From Molossus alvarezi (Eukaryota > Chordata > Mammalia > Chiroptera > Molossidae): a stretch of 64,000 nt of DNA. The position numbers and the translations under genes are program-made. Below, piece after piece: positions 1 through 10,021 of this stretch (positions are counted from its first letter, which is position 1; every line of letters begins with the position of its first letter). The stretch covers positions 100,705,890 through 100,769,889 of the forward strand of contig CM073889.1 in NCBI GenBank assembly GCA_037176705.1. The letters run 5' to 3'. Below the pieces are notes generated by a model. The model saw nothing but the letters and a program-made list of their open reading frames with translations. It was not told the origin of the DNA and made no database searches.

Positions 1-1824
1 CTGCATTCAGGGGCACGGAACAGACATGCACAGGCTTTGCCACCTCTGAGCCCCAGCAGGTCCACACACAATCCAACTTCCGGCCTGCTGTTCACGCAGG
101 GAGGACCCCTGTGCCACTCCCAAGGACACCAGGGGTCCTGCTCTTGAGGGCCCCTCACTCTTCCCCAGACCTGGTCCCCAAATAGTGCACCAGCCAGGTA
201 TGAATGGTCGATGGCCCTTCCAAGTCCTCTGCCACCCCAGCGCACCTCTAGGGAACAGGAAAGTCTGTTTCTGAAGGTGGCCTGGACCTGGAGAACAGTG
301 AACAGTCTCCCTTCCGCCTCTCTCTGTCTGTGTGATCTTGGCCAAGTCACTTGTCCTCTCTGGGCACAGGGATCATGTCTATCAGGTCCCTGCACCTGTA
401 AACGGAAGCTGGGGGCTTGGTTTGGGAGACCGGATAGGGGTTGGGAGGTGGAGTGGGTGCCCCTCTCTGAGACCCTAGCTCTCTGAGGCCCTGGAGTGTG
501 GGCATTCCAAGCTCCCATTCAGTCCTAAGTCCCATATGCACCAGAGGCAGAGGCAGCGATACTGGAAGGACCCGGAGGGGGAGTGGGAGGGAAACTCTGG
601 CTCGCTGATCCCCCCCCTCAGTCCTGGGGCTGAGCCTCCTGAGGGAGGGGCCCGCCAGCTGACCTGGGGCTCCCTGGACCTCTGCGCCTCGGGTCCCAGG
701 TGAGCCATGCTGCCATCCATCTCCAAGGCCTCCCTGCTCTCGCCCTCCCTGGACCCCTTGGCAGGGTAGGAGCGCCCCACACCTGCCCTGGGTCCCAGAC
801 ACACTCCCACCTGGACCTCCGCTCCCACCGTCCTGCCCCACGAACGGAGCCCTGCGGTCTATTTCCCAGACCACCAGGCCCAGGCCCAACCCCCCCCCCG
901 CGAGAAATGTGAGCCTCAAACAGCCACAGAGGTTTCACTCCTGGACCTTTTGTGGTTCTCCCTGTTGTACTTTTTTTAAATGCCCCAAACGACGGCTTTG
1001 TTCTCTCCGAAACATCTCGGCAGCCTGGCTGGTCCCTCCTGCTGGCCCCGAACTCCTCCAGCAGCGTCAACAGAGGTTCAAACGAGGCCAATTAAGGCTG
1101 CTTTCAGGGCAGCCCCCACCCCACCCCCCTTTTTCAGCCACTTCTAGTCCCTTAGCTGCGGGCCCGCTACCAGCTCCAGCGCCAGATACCCCGGCTTACC
1201 TCAGTTTCCCCGCTGTCGGCCAGTGAATGAATGGACGCGTAGATGAACGCACGGGGACATTTACCTCTCAAAGTTCTGGCACACTGCCTAGGCCTTAATA
1301 GAAGAGAATGCATTAAGCCTAAGTCAAAGTAATGAAACACCAGGGAACTGGGGGGAGGGGCGGCTAGCTGGTGACTGAGATATTTGTGGGGCAGGGAGTG
1401 GGGAACGGTGGCCTTCTGGGGGAGCAGGTGTACAGAGCCCAGGTACTCTGTTTCCAGACCTAAAAGCAACTTGCCGCTGAGCACCTGGCGTCTGTTTCAG
1501 AGGCTCCGCCTGCACGGACGGTCACCCCGAACAGCCACAGTGGCAGTGCACCTATCCTCATGGGGGACACTGTGAGGGCAGGGTCTGCTTCAGCATTTCA
1601 CAGTATATGATTTCATTTTATCCCGCCAGAACCCTGTCAGGCAGGCCTGACTGGCCCCATTGTACAGATGATGTGCAGGCTCAGGAAAGTTAGCCTACTC
1701 ATGAGCACTCGGGTAGAATGTGGTTGGGTCTGAATTTGAACCCGGACCCCATCTTATCCAAAGCCCTTCCCCTTTACTCTAGACTTCTTTGCCCTTTACC
1801 TCAAATATAGTCCCTTTTTATTTG
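1..1824. other. Intergenic flank downstream of SMAD7, no gene seen
   Basis: GC-rich single-copy sequence. The open frames on both strands are short, overlap each other and show no recognisable domain, so I call none. An old MIR-like fragment lies at about 1596-1765. In human the next gene on this side of SMAD7 is CTIF (from memory), but I see no CTIF exon here. Confidence 0.6.
1596..1765 (-). repeat. MIR-type ancient SINE fragment (reverse)
   Basis: The run from a decaying 'ATTTCATTTTATCCC' through 'CCCCATTGTACAGATGATG', 'CTCAGGAAAGTTAG' and 'TTTGAACCCGGACCC' follows the reverse-oriented MIR consensus (fraction/bookkeeping motif order: lower-case count, CCCATTTTACAGATGAGG, AGAGGTTAAGT, TTCGAACCC). 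Diverged as expected for a mammal-wide repeat. Confidence 0.5.
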
Positions 1825-2211
1825 TTAATACTCACCTAAGGACATTTTCCATTTTCCCATTGATTTTTAGATAGAGTGGAAAGGAGGGGGAGAGAGAGAG
1901 AGAAACATCAATGTGAAAGACACATCGATTGGTTGCCTTCCTCATGACCCTGACCAGGACCAGGAATCAACCCAGGTACATGCCCTGGGCTGAGAATCAA
2001 ACCCATGACCCTTTGGTCCACCAGTGGTTCTCAATCTGTATGTCGCGACCCCTTTGGGGGTCAAACATAACAGTAGCAAAATTACAGTTATGAAGTAGCA
2101 ACGAAAATAATTTTATGGTTGGGGGTCACCACAACATGAGGATCTGTATTAAAGGGTCGCGGCAGTAGGAAGGTTGAGAACCACTGCACCGTTGAGCCAA
2201 GCCGGCCAGGG
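1825..2211 (-). mobile_element. Ves SINE, reverse, split by a SPIN-like hAT insertion
   Basis: Read on the minus strand this copy starts with the tRNA-like head (CCCTGGCCGGCTTGGCTCAA, 2211-2192) and ends with a CT-rich segment and a tail near 1825. The SINE is interrupted at 2022-2186 by a foreign element with inverted termini; the two SINE halves join sensibly when that insert is removed. The SINE is therefore older than the insertion. Confidence 0.85.
2022..2186. mobile_element. SPIN-like nonautonomous hAT transposon (165 bp)
   Basis: Both ends carry the terminal inverted repeat CAGTGGTTCTCAA / TTGAGAACCACTG. Just inside lie the sequences 'CGCGACCCCTTTGGGGGTC' on one side and 'TTAAAGGGTCGCGGCA' on the other, which match what I recall of SPIN (Space Invaders) elements, a hAT family reported as horizontally transferred into several tetrapods including vespertilionid bats. 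It is short and has no coding capacity, so a MITE-like deletion derivative. I could not recognise a clean 8-bp target duplication. Confidence 0.8.
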
Positions 2212-2434
2212 CTCAAGCATAGTCCTCGGTTCCTCCCGTGATGCTGGAGGGTAGTGACAGGAAGCTGTACGTGGCCACAAGGTCTGTGATCCTCCCAGGC
2301 TGATGCTTAGAAGATCCCTGGGTGGACGTGGGAACCCTGGGATCACATCTCAGTTTGGCTCCCAGCTCGTTCTGTCACCTTTCACCTCCGCCATCTCTTG
2401 AAATCACCCACGTCACCCTGCTGGCAAGCGTGCG

Positions 2435-2437
<3 letters not shown>

Positions 2438-2466
<29 letters not shown>
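2438..2466. repeat. (CA)n microsatellite
   Basis: An uninterrupted CA dinucleotide tract of about 14 repeats. Likely length-polymorphic. Confidence 0.95.
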
Positions 2467-2467
<1 letters not shown>

Positions 2468-2761
2468 CTCCCTCTGGGCTATTTGGGGTTGTCATGTCTT
2501 GTTGCCCATGATGTGACAAAAAAGGACCCCTCCCAGACCCAGAAGGCTCACCCCGTGTCCCAGGAAGGACCCACAGTTCTGGAAATGCCCTGTCTCTCGG
2601 GCCAGGCCTGAATAGCCCATTTTGAAGTGACCTTTTCGTCATTCCTTCCTGCCAGACCCCAGGCCGCAGGCCCGCAGCAGAGGGGCTGAGGGGCTGAGGG
2701 GCTGTGCCACCGGAGCTCAGGCGGAGGGTGTGGCTGCCTCGGAGGAGGAGGGGGACAGGGG

Positions 2762-2975
2762 GCTGGCAGTCAGATCACCTGGCTCTGAACCCCAGCTCTG
2801 CATGACTCGGGTGACCACCTAACCCAACTGGACTATAATTTTCTCATCTGTGAAGTTAATACTTGTATTTATTACATTCTGGGTTTAAATGGTTTCAAAA
2901 GATTAAATGAGATGTTGAACATAAAGTATTTTGCACCAGACCTGGTGCGTAGTGAGTGGTCAGTGAAGGGTGGTC
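2762..2975 (+). repeat. MIR SINE (forward)
   Basis: Shows the MIR order of blocks: 'CAGATCACCTGGCTCTGAACCC', then 'CCAACTGGACTATAATTTTC' and 'TCATCTGTGAAGTTAATA', then 'GATTAAATGAGATGTTGAACATAAAG' and a terminal 'AGTGAGTGGTCAGTGAAGG'. Clear but diverged. Confidence 0.7.
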
Positions 2976-4134
2976 ATCAGTCGGTGAACATAGCTTAGGG
3001 GCGGGCCTCTGCCCAGTCACACCTCAGGGCCCGCCAGGAGCAGGAGCAGGGACAGGAACAGGGCTGGAAGGACCCGGCAAGGTGTCCGAGAAGTGCACTG
3101 AGGATAGGCCCACCAGGCGGGCACACTGGGCAAGGCCCAGCCTGGGATCCCCTGTCACCCCTAACTTCTGAAGGCGCACTCTGATGTCCCAGTCCCCCTG
3201 CTGTGTCCCAACTGGGGCTCTGGAGCTCCTGGGCTCGCTCAGGGCTGCTCTCACCTTAGAAGCACACCTGGACCACGCCTCAGCTGGCCGGTCTCTTACA
3301 TGGCAGGCGTGTACGCGTGCACACATATACCGCACTCTGCGGGCAACCCTGTGACCAGGTGGGCCTGGCCCCGCCGTGGGCCGGGAAGGTGCCAGCGTGG
3401 TCATGGTGGAGGGTAGGAGCACATTTCCAGACGGCGCTGCCAGGCCTCACCATGTTCCAGCTTGTTGACACAGTGATGGCATAATTACAGTTTCAATCGC
3501 AGATTAATAATAAGTCATTTTTGCAAACGAGGAGGCAGGTCTGCACTGGAAGGGGCCCCAAAGGGCCCGTGGCCTCTGCTATCTGAGGCTGCTGGCCGCT
3601 GTTTGATGTTTTCTGCCGAGCAGAGACTTTTCCTAAAGACGATCTTAACAACAACAGCTACCCAGATAATAATAGCCTGCCGGACCCACCGACCTCTGGC
3701 TGGGAGGGGAGGTGTGCATGTGTGTGTGCACACGAGCGTGCACCAGAGGTGCCTGTGCCGGTCTAGATCTGGGCTGAGTGCTTACAGGGGCTGGTTCGTG
3801 TGTGTGTGATGTGTCCACATGTGTGTACATTTGGAGAGCGTTGTTCCCATACAACATTATCAGTGCCCAGAGGGACCAACCGCCAACAGAGAGGCTGAGG
3901 CCCCTCTCCCCTCCCTCCTCTGCCTGCAGGGGGCCTGTGCTGAGAGACGGGAGACAAAGGAGGCTCTGGACCCCTAAGGTGCCCCTCAAGAGAGTTCTGG
4001 GGTGCAGCAAGGCCCAGGGCAGCCCTGCACCCCATGGGACTCCCAGGGAGGGCTGAGAACCTGCCCAGATGGCTCTGTTCCGAGTGGGGTTGGCGAGGAG
4101 CTAATAATAACAACCATGACAATAACAACCATTT

Positions 4135-4310
4135 ATGTGTGTTTGAGCTTTCTTCTTTTCTATTCTCTTTTATCTTTGTGATCTCATTTGATCCTCACAA
4201 CCACCCTGAAGGGAGGGAGGGCGAGCCTCCTGACTCCCACTGGCCCAGGTGGAAATGGGCTCAAGAAGAAAGGGGACCTGCTCAGGTGCCACAGGGGTAA
4301 CAGAGCCTCA
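4135..4310 (-). repeat. MIR SINE (reverse)
   Basis: Reverse-oriented MIR blocks: 'TTTGTGATCTCATTTGATCC', 'CAACCACCCTGAAGGGAGG' and 'GGGGTAACAGAGCCTCAGAGG'. Confidence 0.55.
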
Positions 4311-4535
4311 GAGGTTCTGGTGGGTTGAAGAGAATCCTGCCCTTCGCTTGGGCCTCATACAGACTCCTTCGGACCCTCACCCCTCCATGGCAGCCTGTGC
4401 CCCGGGGCCAAGAGGCAGGCAGGGTTCAGAGCCTGGTTCACATTTTCCAAATTCCCTTTTGAGCCAAAGGGATACAGTGCCTGTGGGGATGTCGGTGTGG
4501 TTCTGTAGACTGAGGCCCCCAGAGCCGGACAACCC

Positions 4536-4614
4536 TGGGCTGGCCCAACCTCTCCACGCTGGGCTCGCCCAACCTCTCCATGCTGGGCTGGCCCAACCTC
4601 TCCAAGCTGGGCTC
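4536..4614. repeat. 24-bp minisatellite, about 3.3 copies
   Basis: The unit GGGCTGGCCCAACCTCTCCA followed by four variable bases repeats three times with few differences and then starts a fourth. It is short and GC-rich; the frames across it give repeating peptides that are an artefact of the 24-bp period. Confidence 0.9.
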
Positions 4615-5384
4615 TGCACCTGAGCTCCATTGCAGACCAGTCACATTTGTGCTGCCTGAACTTGGCCCCTCATAGGACAGTGACTTGGTGAGCTCATTCC
4701 CTAAGGCCATGCCTGGCCCAAGTGTTTTAACAACCCTGAGAGCGTGGTCCTGCCCAGGCGGCTTCCTCCTGGTGCCCCAGGCAAGAGCAAAGAGCACCAG
4801 AGGAGGCAAGGGGGCCGAGATGGAGGCAAAGAGGAGGTGCTCGCACAGGGCTGGCCTCCTCCTGCCTGCCCCTGCCCTGTTTCTGTGGGGGTTCTTCCTT
4901 GGTCTCCCAGTTACCTTGCACTCCTGGAGGTCAGACCTGGTGTTTGCTCCATTGGCAGACAGGCCTCCAAGCTGTTCCTCCTGCTGCTGTCTGACTGCAT
5001 GGAGTTCAAAGCAATGGTAGGCAACATTCAATTATGCCCAGGTGGAGGGAGGACCCTGGGAGGCAGATGGACAGTCCCATCTCTCAGCTGGGGAGACTGG
5101 GGTGGAGCGTCACTCAGAGGCAGGGCATGAATCAGGCCAGGCTCCAGCCTGGGCAGCCCCACGGGGCCTCTGTCTGCAGCCCCCTCCACCAACCCCAGGG
5201 CTGGCAGGCAAGGGGTTGGAGCCCAAGTCCAAGCCCTGCCTAAGGGGTGCACCCCAGACCCCCTACCTGGGGAGGCCTTCAGGGCTAGAACATAAGCCCC
5301 TTCTCTCCCAGGAGCAGACCTGAGCTCCCTAGATCTCTGCTCAAATCCTTCAAAGACTCCAGAATAAAGAGCTACTGTGTCTCT

Positions 5385-5670
5385 AACCTCATGCTCAAGG
5401 CCCCTCACAGGCTGACCCCAATCCACCCCTCTAACCACACCCCACTTCTCAGGAACTTACCTTCTCAGGGCCTTTGCTTATCAACTCCCCCCCCCCCCAC
5501 GTCTCCCCATGCATGGTCAGTGCCAGTCCTCCCTCCCCTCTGTCTTTCTGAAGCTTGGCCACCTTTCACCGCGCTACGCAAACTCCTGCCTCCTTCTGAC
5601 GCTCCAAGCAGTGTCCGGCACGCAGGACACTCAGCCAGCATGTCCCCAGGAACAAATGAATGACTGGTGA
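5385..5670 (+). repeat. Possible L2-like 3' fragment
   Basis: The pattern 'CTCAGGGCCTTTGC', CT-rich text and a run ending 'AAATGAATGACTGGTGAGTGAA' resembles L2 tail sequence. The match is by eye and weak. Confidence 0.35.
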
Positions 5671-5910
5671 GTGAACAAATGCCCGGCCAGCTGGTGGCTC
5701 TGTCCTCTGAACCCTTGAGGAGAAATTTTAAGTATGTGAGCTTTTCTCTGTCAAGTAGGCCCCAGAAGCTGGGGGGTAGGGGGTGTCTATCTTCCTCTCC
5801 CTGTGTCATTGGGGAGCCCAGCACACCTGAGAGCAACTATGGGGTCTCCAGATGCACATTCTGGTTAACAGGCCCGATAATGGGAAGATTTGGTCAAGCC
5901 AATGACTGCA

Positions 5911-6122
5911 TTTTTTTTTTCTTTATTGATTTTAGAGAGAACAAAAGGGAGAGGGAGAGAGAGAGAGAAACATCGATGAGAGAGAACATAGACTGGCCAG
6001 TTCCTTCATGCCCCCCACTGGGGATCGGGCCCACAACCTGGGCATGTGTCCTGACCGGGAATCGAACCAGCGACCTCTGGGTGCATGGGTCCATGCTCAA
6101 CCACTGAGCCACACTGGCCGGG
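5911..6122 (-). mobile_element. Ves SINE (reverse)
   Basis: Reverse copy: T-run at 5911-5920, AG-rich middle, 'GAATCGAACCAGCGACC' (complement of the B box) and 'CCACTGAGCCACACTGGCCGGG' at the head. Near-matching flanks (GACTGCATTTTTT before, AACTGAATTTTTT after) are a plausible target-site duplication. The 'CACATGCCCAGGTTGTGGGC' subtype on the minus strand differs from the 'GGGCATGTACCTCGGTTGC' subtype seen elsewhere. Confidence 0.9.
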
Positions 6123-6360
6123 CAACTGAATTTTTTTAATGCACAGTCTTTCCCCTTCTTAATCTCAGACTCTACTGTCCAGTCACTGAGAATTATAAAT
6201 GTTCTTCTATCTTTGACTTCTGTTTTCTGTTTTATATTGTGTTTTTGCCTTTGTTGCCTGATTTTAATAATAACGGCAGATAAGAATTGCTGCCTCTGGG
6301 CCGAACCCTGTGCTAAGTGCGCTGCATATATGAACTCACGGCCTATATAACCCCCTGAGC

Positions 6361-6530
6361 CAGTAGTTCTCAATCAGGCTTGATTTTGCCCCCAGGGGGC
6401 ATTTGGCAATGTCCGGAGAGATTTTTGATTGTCACAGCCTGGGTCAGGGTGTGCCCCTGGGGTCGAAGGAGTAGAGCTCCTCACAACAGAGAATCACCCA
6501 GCCCCAAACATCAACAGTGTCAAGTTGGAA
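6361..6530 (+). mobile_element. MER5A-like hAT-Charlie relic
   Basis: Contains 'CCAGTAGTTCTCAATCAGG', 'GGGGGCATTTGGCAATGTCC' and 'CACAACAGAGAATCACCC', in the order of MER5A. Old, mammal-wide, nonautonomous DNA transposon. Confidence 0.75.
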
Positions 6531-6544
6531 AACTTTAAGCCTTA

Positions 6545-6655
6545 GAGTCTAAGACATTGTCTATGATTGTCATCCATTTTACCACTGAGAAAACTGAGGC
6601 CCAGAGAAGTTAAGTAACTTCCCCAAGGTCACACAGCCACTTAGCCACATCTACT
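6545..6655 (-). repeat. MIR SINE fragment (reverse)
   Basis: 'CATTTTACCACTGAGAAAAC', 'TGAGGCCCAGAGAAGTTAAG' and 'AAGGTCACACAGCCA' are the diagnostic reverse MIR core blocks. Confidence 0.7.
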
Positions 6656-7970
6656 ACCTCTGAGAACCTGGGACGTCCTGCGTCAGGTCGGCCCCAGCCT
6701 TGCAGCCCATGCTGACCTCCCTCCTCTGAGTGGGGCACAGCCCCATGCATGATGCCTGCCCATGTCCCATGAAGGGACTTGTACAGAGGGTAGAAAGGAG
6801 TCAGAGGCAGGGGCCATACCTTCTGCATTTCCACCTCAATAGGCCCAGGGCCCTGAACCCACCTTTGAGCTTACTCATCCCTGTGCGGTTCGCCCTATGA
6901 CGTAAAGCACTGGGTACGGAGGCTCGGGTGTAGACAGAGACAGGGACGACTGGTGGGCAGATGGGAGGCTAGGGGCCATCAGGCGGCCTCTAGGCACCAT
7001 GGGGCTGGGCTGGAGAGGAAGCGGCCGTTGAAATGAGGAACCTGCAGGGCCCTCCAGACAGCAGGCGGGAGGAAGAGGCCCGTGCAGAGCAGGGAGAGGC
7101 CAGGACTGCCACCGGCTGTCTCAGGACGCAGGCCCTCTTGGCCAGGCCTCCGGCCACTCTACCAGTTGTGAGACAGTTGGCCAGGGCGAAGGCCCTAGGC
7201 TGGAACCAGACACAGAAAAAGCCAGCTGGTGAAGCGAGAAATCTCCCTACCCGACGGCCCATCGCCGTGGGGGAAGTAGCAGGGAGAGAGACACCCTTCC
7301 CTCTCCCCACCCAATCTCAGGAGCGGGGCCTTCACAGCCCGAGAGTCCCCAAGTGTCCTGCTGCCCATCCTGCGTGCTAGGGAGGCTGGTGGGGCGGGGG
7401 GGGGGGGGAATGGTGGCGAGAGAGACACAGCAGAACAAAGAGAGCCTCAAAGGGATGTGAAAGTGAGAAGCCACAAGATGAGAGATGAAAGCCATGCAGG
7501 AGGAAGCCCAGCCCAGGGGAGGAGGAAGGCTGCTCCGTCAGGACCCTTTCAGGTGGCCAGGCCTCCACTGGCCCCTCAGCAGGCCCCAGGCCCCCTGAGG
7601 ATGCCCATTTCCCAGCAGCACCCAGAGTGGGCAAGTCTGCTTCTGTTGGAAGGCGTCAGGTCCTTCAGCGGCGTCGGGGTACATCGCCAACTCACAAGTC
7701 TTCTTGAAGTTAAACAGCTCCCCCTCGCCTGTGCAGAAGGCCCCCCTCTAGGACATGCTTAAAGAAAAGGGAAGAGACAGGAAAGCAGTAATAAAGAGCC
7801 TCTTGTTATACTTTCATACATTATCTCATTCATCCTCATAGCATGCTCATTGCTGTGTTCCCAGCACCTCTCACGGTGCCGAGCACAATGCCGTTTGGTT
7901 GAAAATCAGTGTGCAGTCCAAAAACGAAGGTAAGAAAACAGCTCTATTTACAATAGTATCAGTAAAATTG

Positions 7971-8216
7971 CCCTGGCCGGTTTGGCTCAGCAGTTAGAGC
8001 ATTGCCCCCAGACCAAAGGGTCACAGGTTCGATTCCTGGTCAAGGTCACATAGGTTCAATTCCCCACTGGTCGGGGGCGTGTGGGAAGCAACCCATCAAT
8101 GTGTCTCTCTCACATCAATGTTTCTCTCTCTCTCTCTCTTCCTCCCTCTCCCTCCCTTCCATACTATCTAAAAATCAATGGAAAAATATCCTCAGTGAGG
8201 AATAACAAAAAAACTT
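7971..8216 (+). mobile_element. Ves SINE (forward)
   Basis: Head 'CCCTGGCCGGTTTGGCTCAG' with A box, B box 'GGTTCGATTCC', CT-rich middle, 'AAAAATCAATGGAAAAATATCC' and 'CTCAGTGAGG' tail before an A-rich end. Confidence 0.92.
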
Positions 8217-8701
8217 TTTTTAATTTAAAAAAAAAAAAGAATTACCACCCTTCCTCTCTCTAAAAAAAAAATCAATAAAAATGTATTTTTTTAAAAGACA
8301 GTATGGTACTGGCATGGGTCTGAACATATAGCTCAATGGAATAGAACTGAAAATCCAGAAATAAACCCATATACTTAGTCAGCTGATTTTTGACAGGGTG
8401 CCAAGACCATCCGATGGGGAAAGAGTAATGTTTCAACAGAGGGTGCAGGGACAACTGGATTTCTACACACAAAAGAATAAGATGAAGCCTTACCTTATAC
8501 CAAATATAAAAACGAATCAAAACGGTCAAAGACCCTACTGTAAGAGTTAAAACTGTAAAACTCTTCGAAGACACACAGAGGTAACCCTTCGTGACCTGGG
8601 AGTGGATAAAGGATTCCTAGATACACCAAGAGCATGAGCAACCACAACCACAACAAATAGATACATTGAACTTCAACAACAGAATTAAAAATTTTGTGCA
8701 T

Positions 8702-8932
8702 GCCCAGCCCATGTGGCTCAGTGGATTGAGCGTCATCCCACGGACTGAGAGATCCCAGTTTGATTCCCGGTCAGGGCACATGCCCAGGTTGCAGGCTCCA
8801 TTCCCAGAGTGAGGCGTGCAGGAGGCAGCCAATTGATGTTTCTCTCTCCTATCAATGTTTCTATCTCTCCCTTCCTTTCTCTCTAAAAACAAAATAATAA
8901 ATAAAAAAAATCTATTAAAATATATATTTTTT
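8702..8932 (+). mobile_element. Ves SINE inserted in L1 (forward)
   Basis: Head 'GCCCAGCCCATGTGGCTCAG', B box 'GTTTGATTCCCGGTCAGGGC', CT-rich middle and A-rich tail. Flanked by 'AATTTTGTGCAT' copies at about 8691-8702 and 8933-8944, a target-site duplication of the L1 sequence. Confidence 0.92.
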
Positions 8933-9504
8933 AATTTTGTGCATAAAAGGACATCATCAAGAAAATGAAAGCCCATGGAACAAGAGAAAATATTTGCAAA
9001 TTATATATCTGACAAGAAATTTGCACCCATAATATATAAAGAACGCTCACAACTCAATAATGAAAGGACAAATACCCCAATTTAAAAATGGGCAAAGGAG
9101 ATGAATAGACATTTCCCCAAGGAAGGTATATAAATGGCACATGAAAAGATGCTCCACACCATTAGTTACCAGAAGATGCAGATCAAAACCATAATGAGAT
9201 ACTATTTCATACCCACCAGGGTGTCTGGACTCAAGAAGTCAGATAATAGCCATTGTTGGCGAGAATGCTGAGACATTAGAATACTCATACATTGCTGGTG
9301 GGAGTATTAAATGGTGCAGCCACTTTGGAAAATAGTCTGGCAACTCTTCAGAATGTTAAACATAGAGTTACCATATGACCCAGCAATTCCACACCTAGGT
9401 ATATCCCAAATGAAAACATATGGTCGTAGAGAAACTTGTAACGGCATTATTCGTAATAGCCAAAAATGGAACAACTCAAATGTACACTTTAAATGGGCAA
9501 ATTG

Positions 9505-9761
9505 GCCCTGGCCGGTTTGGCTCAGCGGTTAGAGCGTCGGCCTGCGGTCCTGAGAGACCCGGGTTCGGTTCCCGCTAAGGGCATGTACCTCGGTTGCAGT
9601 TTGTCCCCGGCCCTGGTCGGTTGTGCGGGTGGCAGCCACTCGATGTGTCCCTTTCACATTGATGTTTCTCTCTCTCTCTGTTCCTCTCTCTCCCTCCCAA
9701 TCTACCTGAACAAAAAATGGAAAAATGTCCTCGGGTGAGGAAAAAAAAAAAAAAAAAAAAA
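9505..9761 (+). mobile_element. Ves SINE inserted in L1, with 25 bp extra before the TSD
   Basis: Full-length copy from 'GCCCTGGCCGGTTTGGCTCA' to 'CCTCGGGTGAGG' and a 21-base A-tail at 9741-9761. The 16-bp direct repeat TTAAATGGGCAAATTG stands at 9489-9504 directly before the SINE, but its second copy is at 9787-9802, after 25 bp of non-SINE sequence (9762-9786). Confidence 0.93.
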
Positions 9762-9805
9762 GACCTTGCGATTTATTAGCAGGTTGTTAAATGGGCAAAT
9801 TGTAT

Positions 9806-10021
9806 GCCCGGGTGGTATGGCTCAGTGGTTGAGTGTCGACCCATGCACCAAGAGGTCACCAGTTCGATTCCTGGTCAGGGCACATGCCCAGATTGTGGGC
9901 CAAATCCCCAGTGGGGGACATGGAGGAGGCAGCTAGTTGATGTTCTCTCTCATCAATGTTTCTATCTCTCTCTCCCTCTCCTTTCCTCTCTCTCTCTTAA
10001 ATCAATAAAGAAAAAATTTTT
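9806..10021 (+). mobile_element. Ves SINE (forward)
   Basis: Head 'GCCCGGGTGGTATGGCTCAG', 'CACCAGTTCGATTCCTGGTC' B box, 'GGGCACATGCCCAGATTGTG' and a tail of 'AAATCAATAAAG'. This subtype differs from its left neighbour at 9505-9761, so they are separate insertions. Confidence 0.9.

Larger units (their letters stand above)
2212..5910. other. Intergenic stretch, ancient repeats only
   Basis: No gene supported. It holds a (CA)n tract at 2438-2466, MIR copies at 2762-2975 and 4135-4310, GT/CA-rich patches at 3712-3835, a 24-bp minisatellite at 4536-4614 and a probable L2-like stretch near 5385-5670. The remainder is GC-rich single-copy DNA. Confidence 0.55.
6123..7970. other. Intergenic stretch, no gene seen
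   Basis: Holds a MER5A-like hAT relic at 6361-6530, MIR fragments at 6545-6655 and about 7795-7870, and single-copy GC-rich sequence at 6900-7750. No open frame here has a recognisable domain. Confidence 0.55.
8285..9802 (+). mobile_element. Truncated old L1 LINE (ORF2 3' end plus 3' UTR), split by SINEs
   Basis: From 'ATGGTACTGGCATGGGTCTG' to 'CCATATGACCCAGCAATTCC' and 'CACTTTAAATGGGCAAATTG' the text follows the sense strand of the last part of L1 ORF2 and the 3' UTR. Frames are broken by stops and shifts, so no protein is encoded. Ves SINEs interrupt it at 8702-8932 and 9505-9761, and another Ves begins where it fades at about 9805. The element is 5'-truncated. Confidence 0.85.

Noticed and set aside
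8272..9532. Open frames across the L1 region as a gene
   Set aside because: Decayed L1 ORF2/3' UTR sequence, broken by stops and three SINEs.
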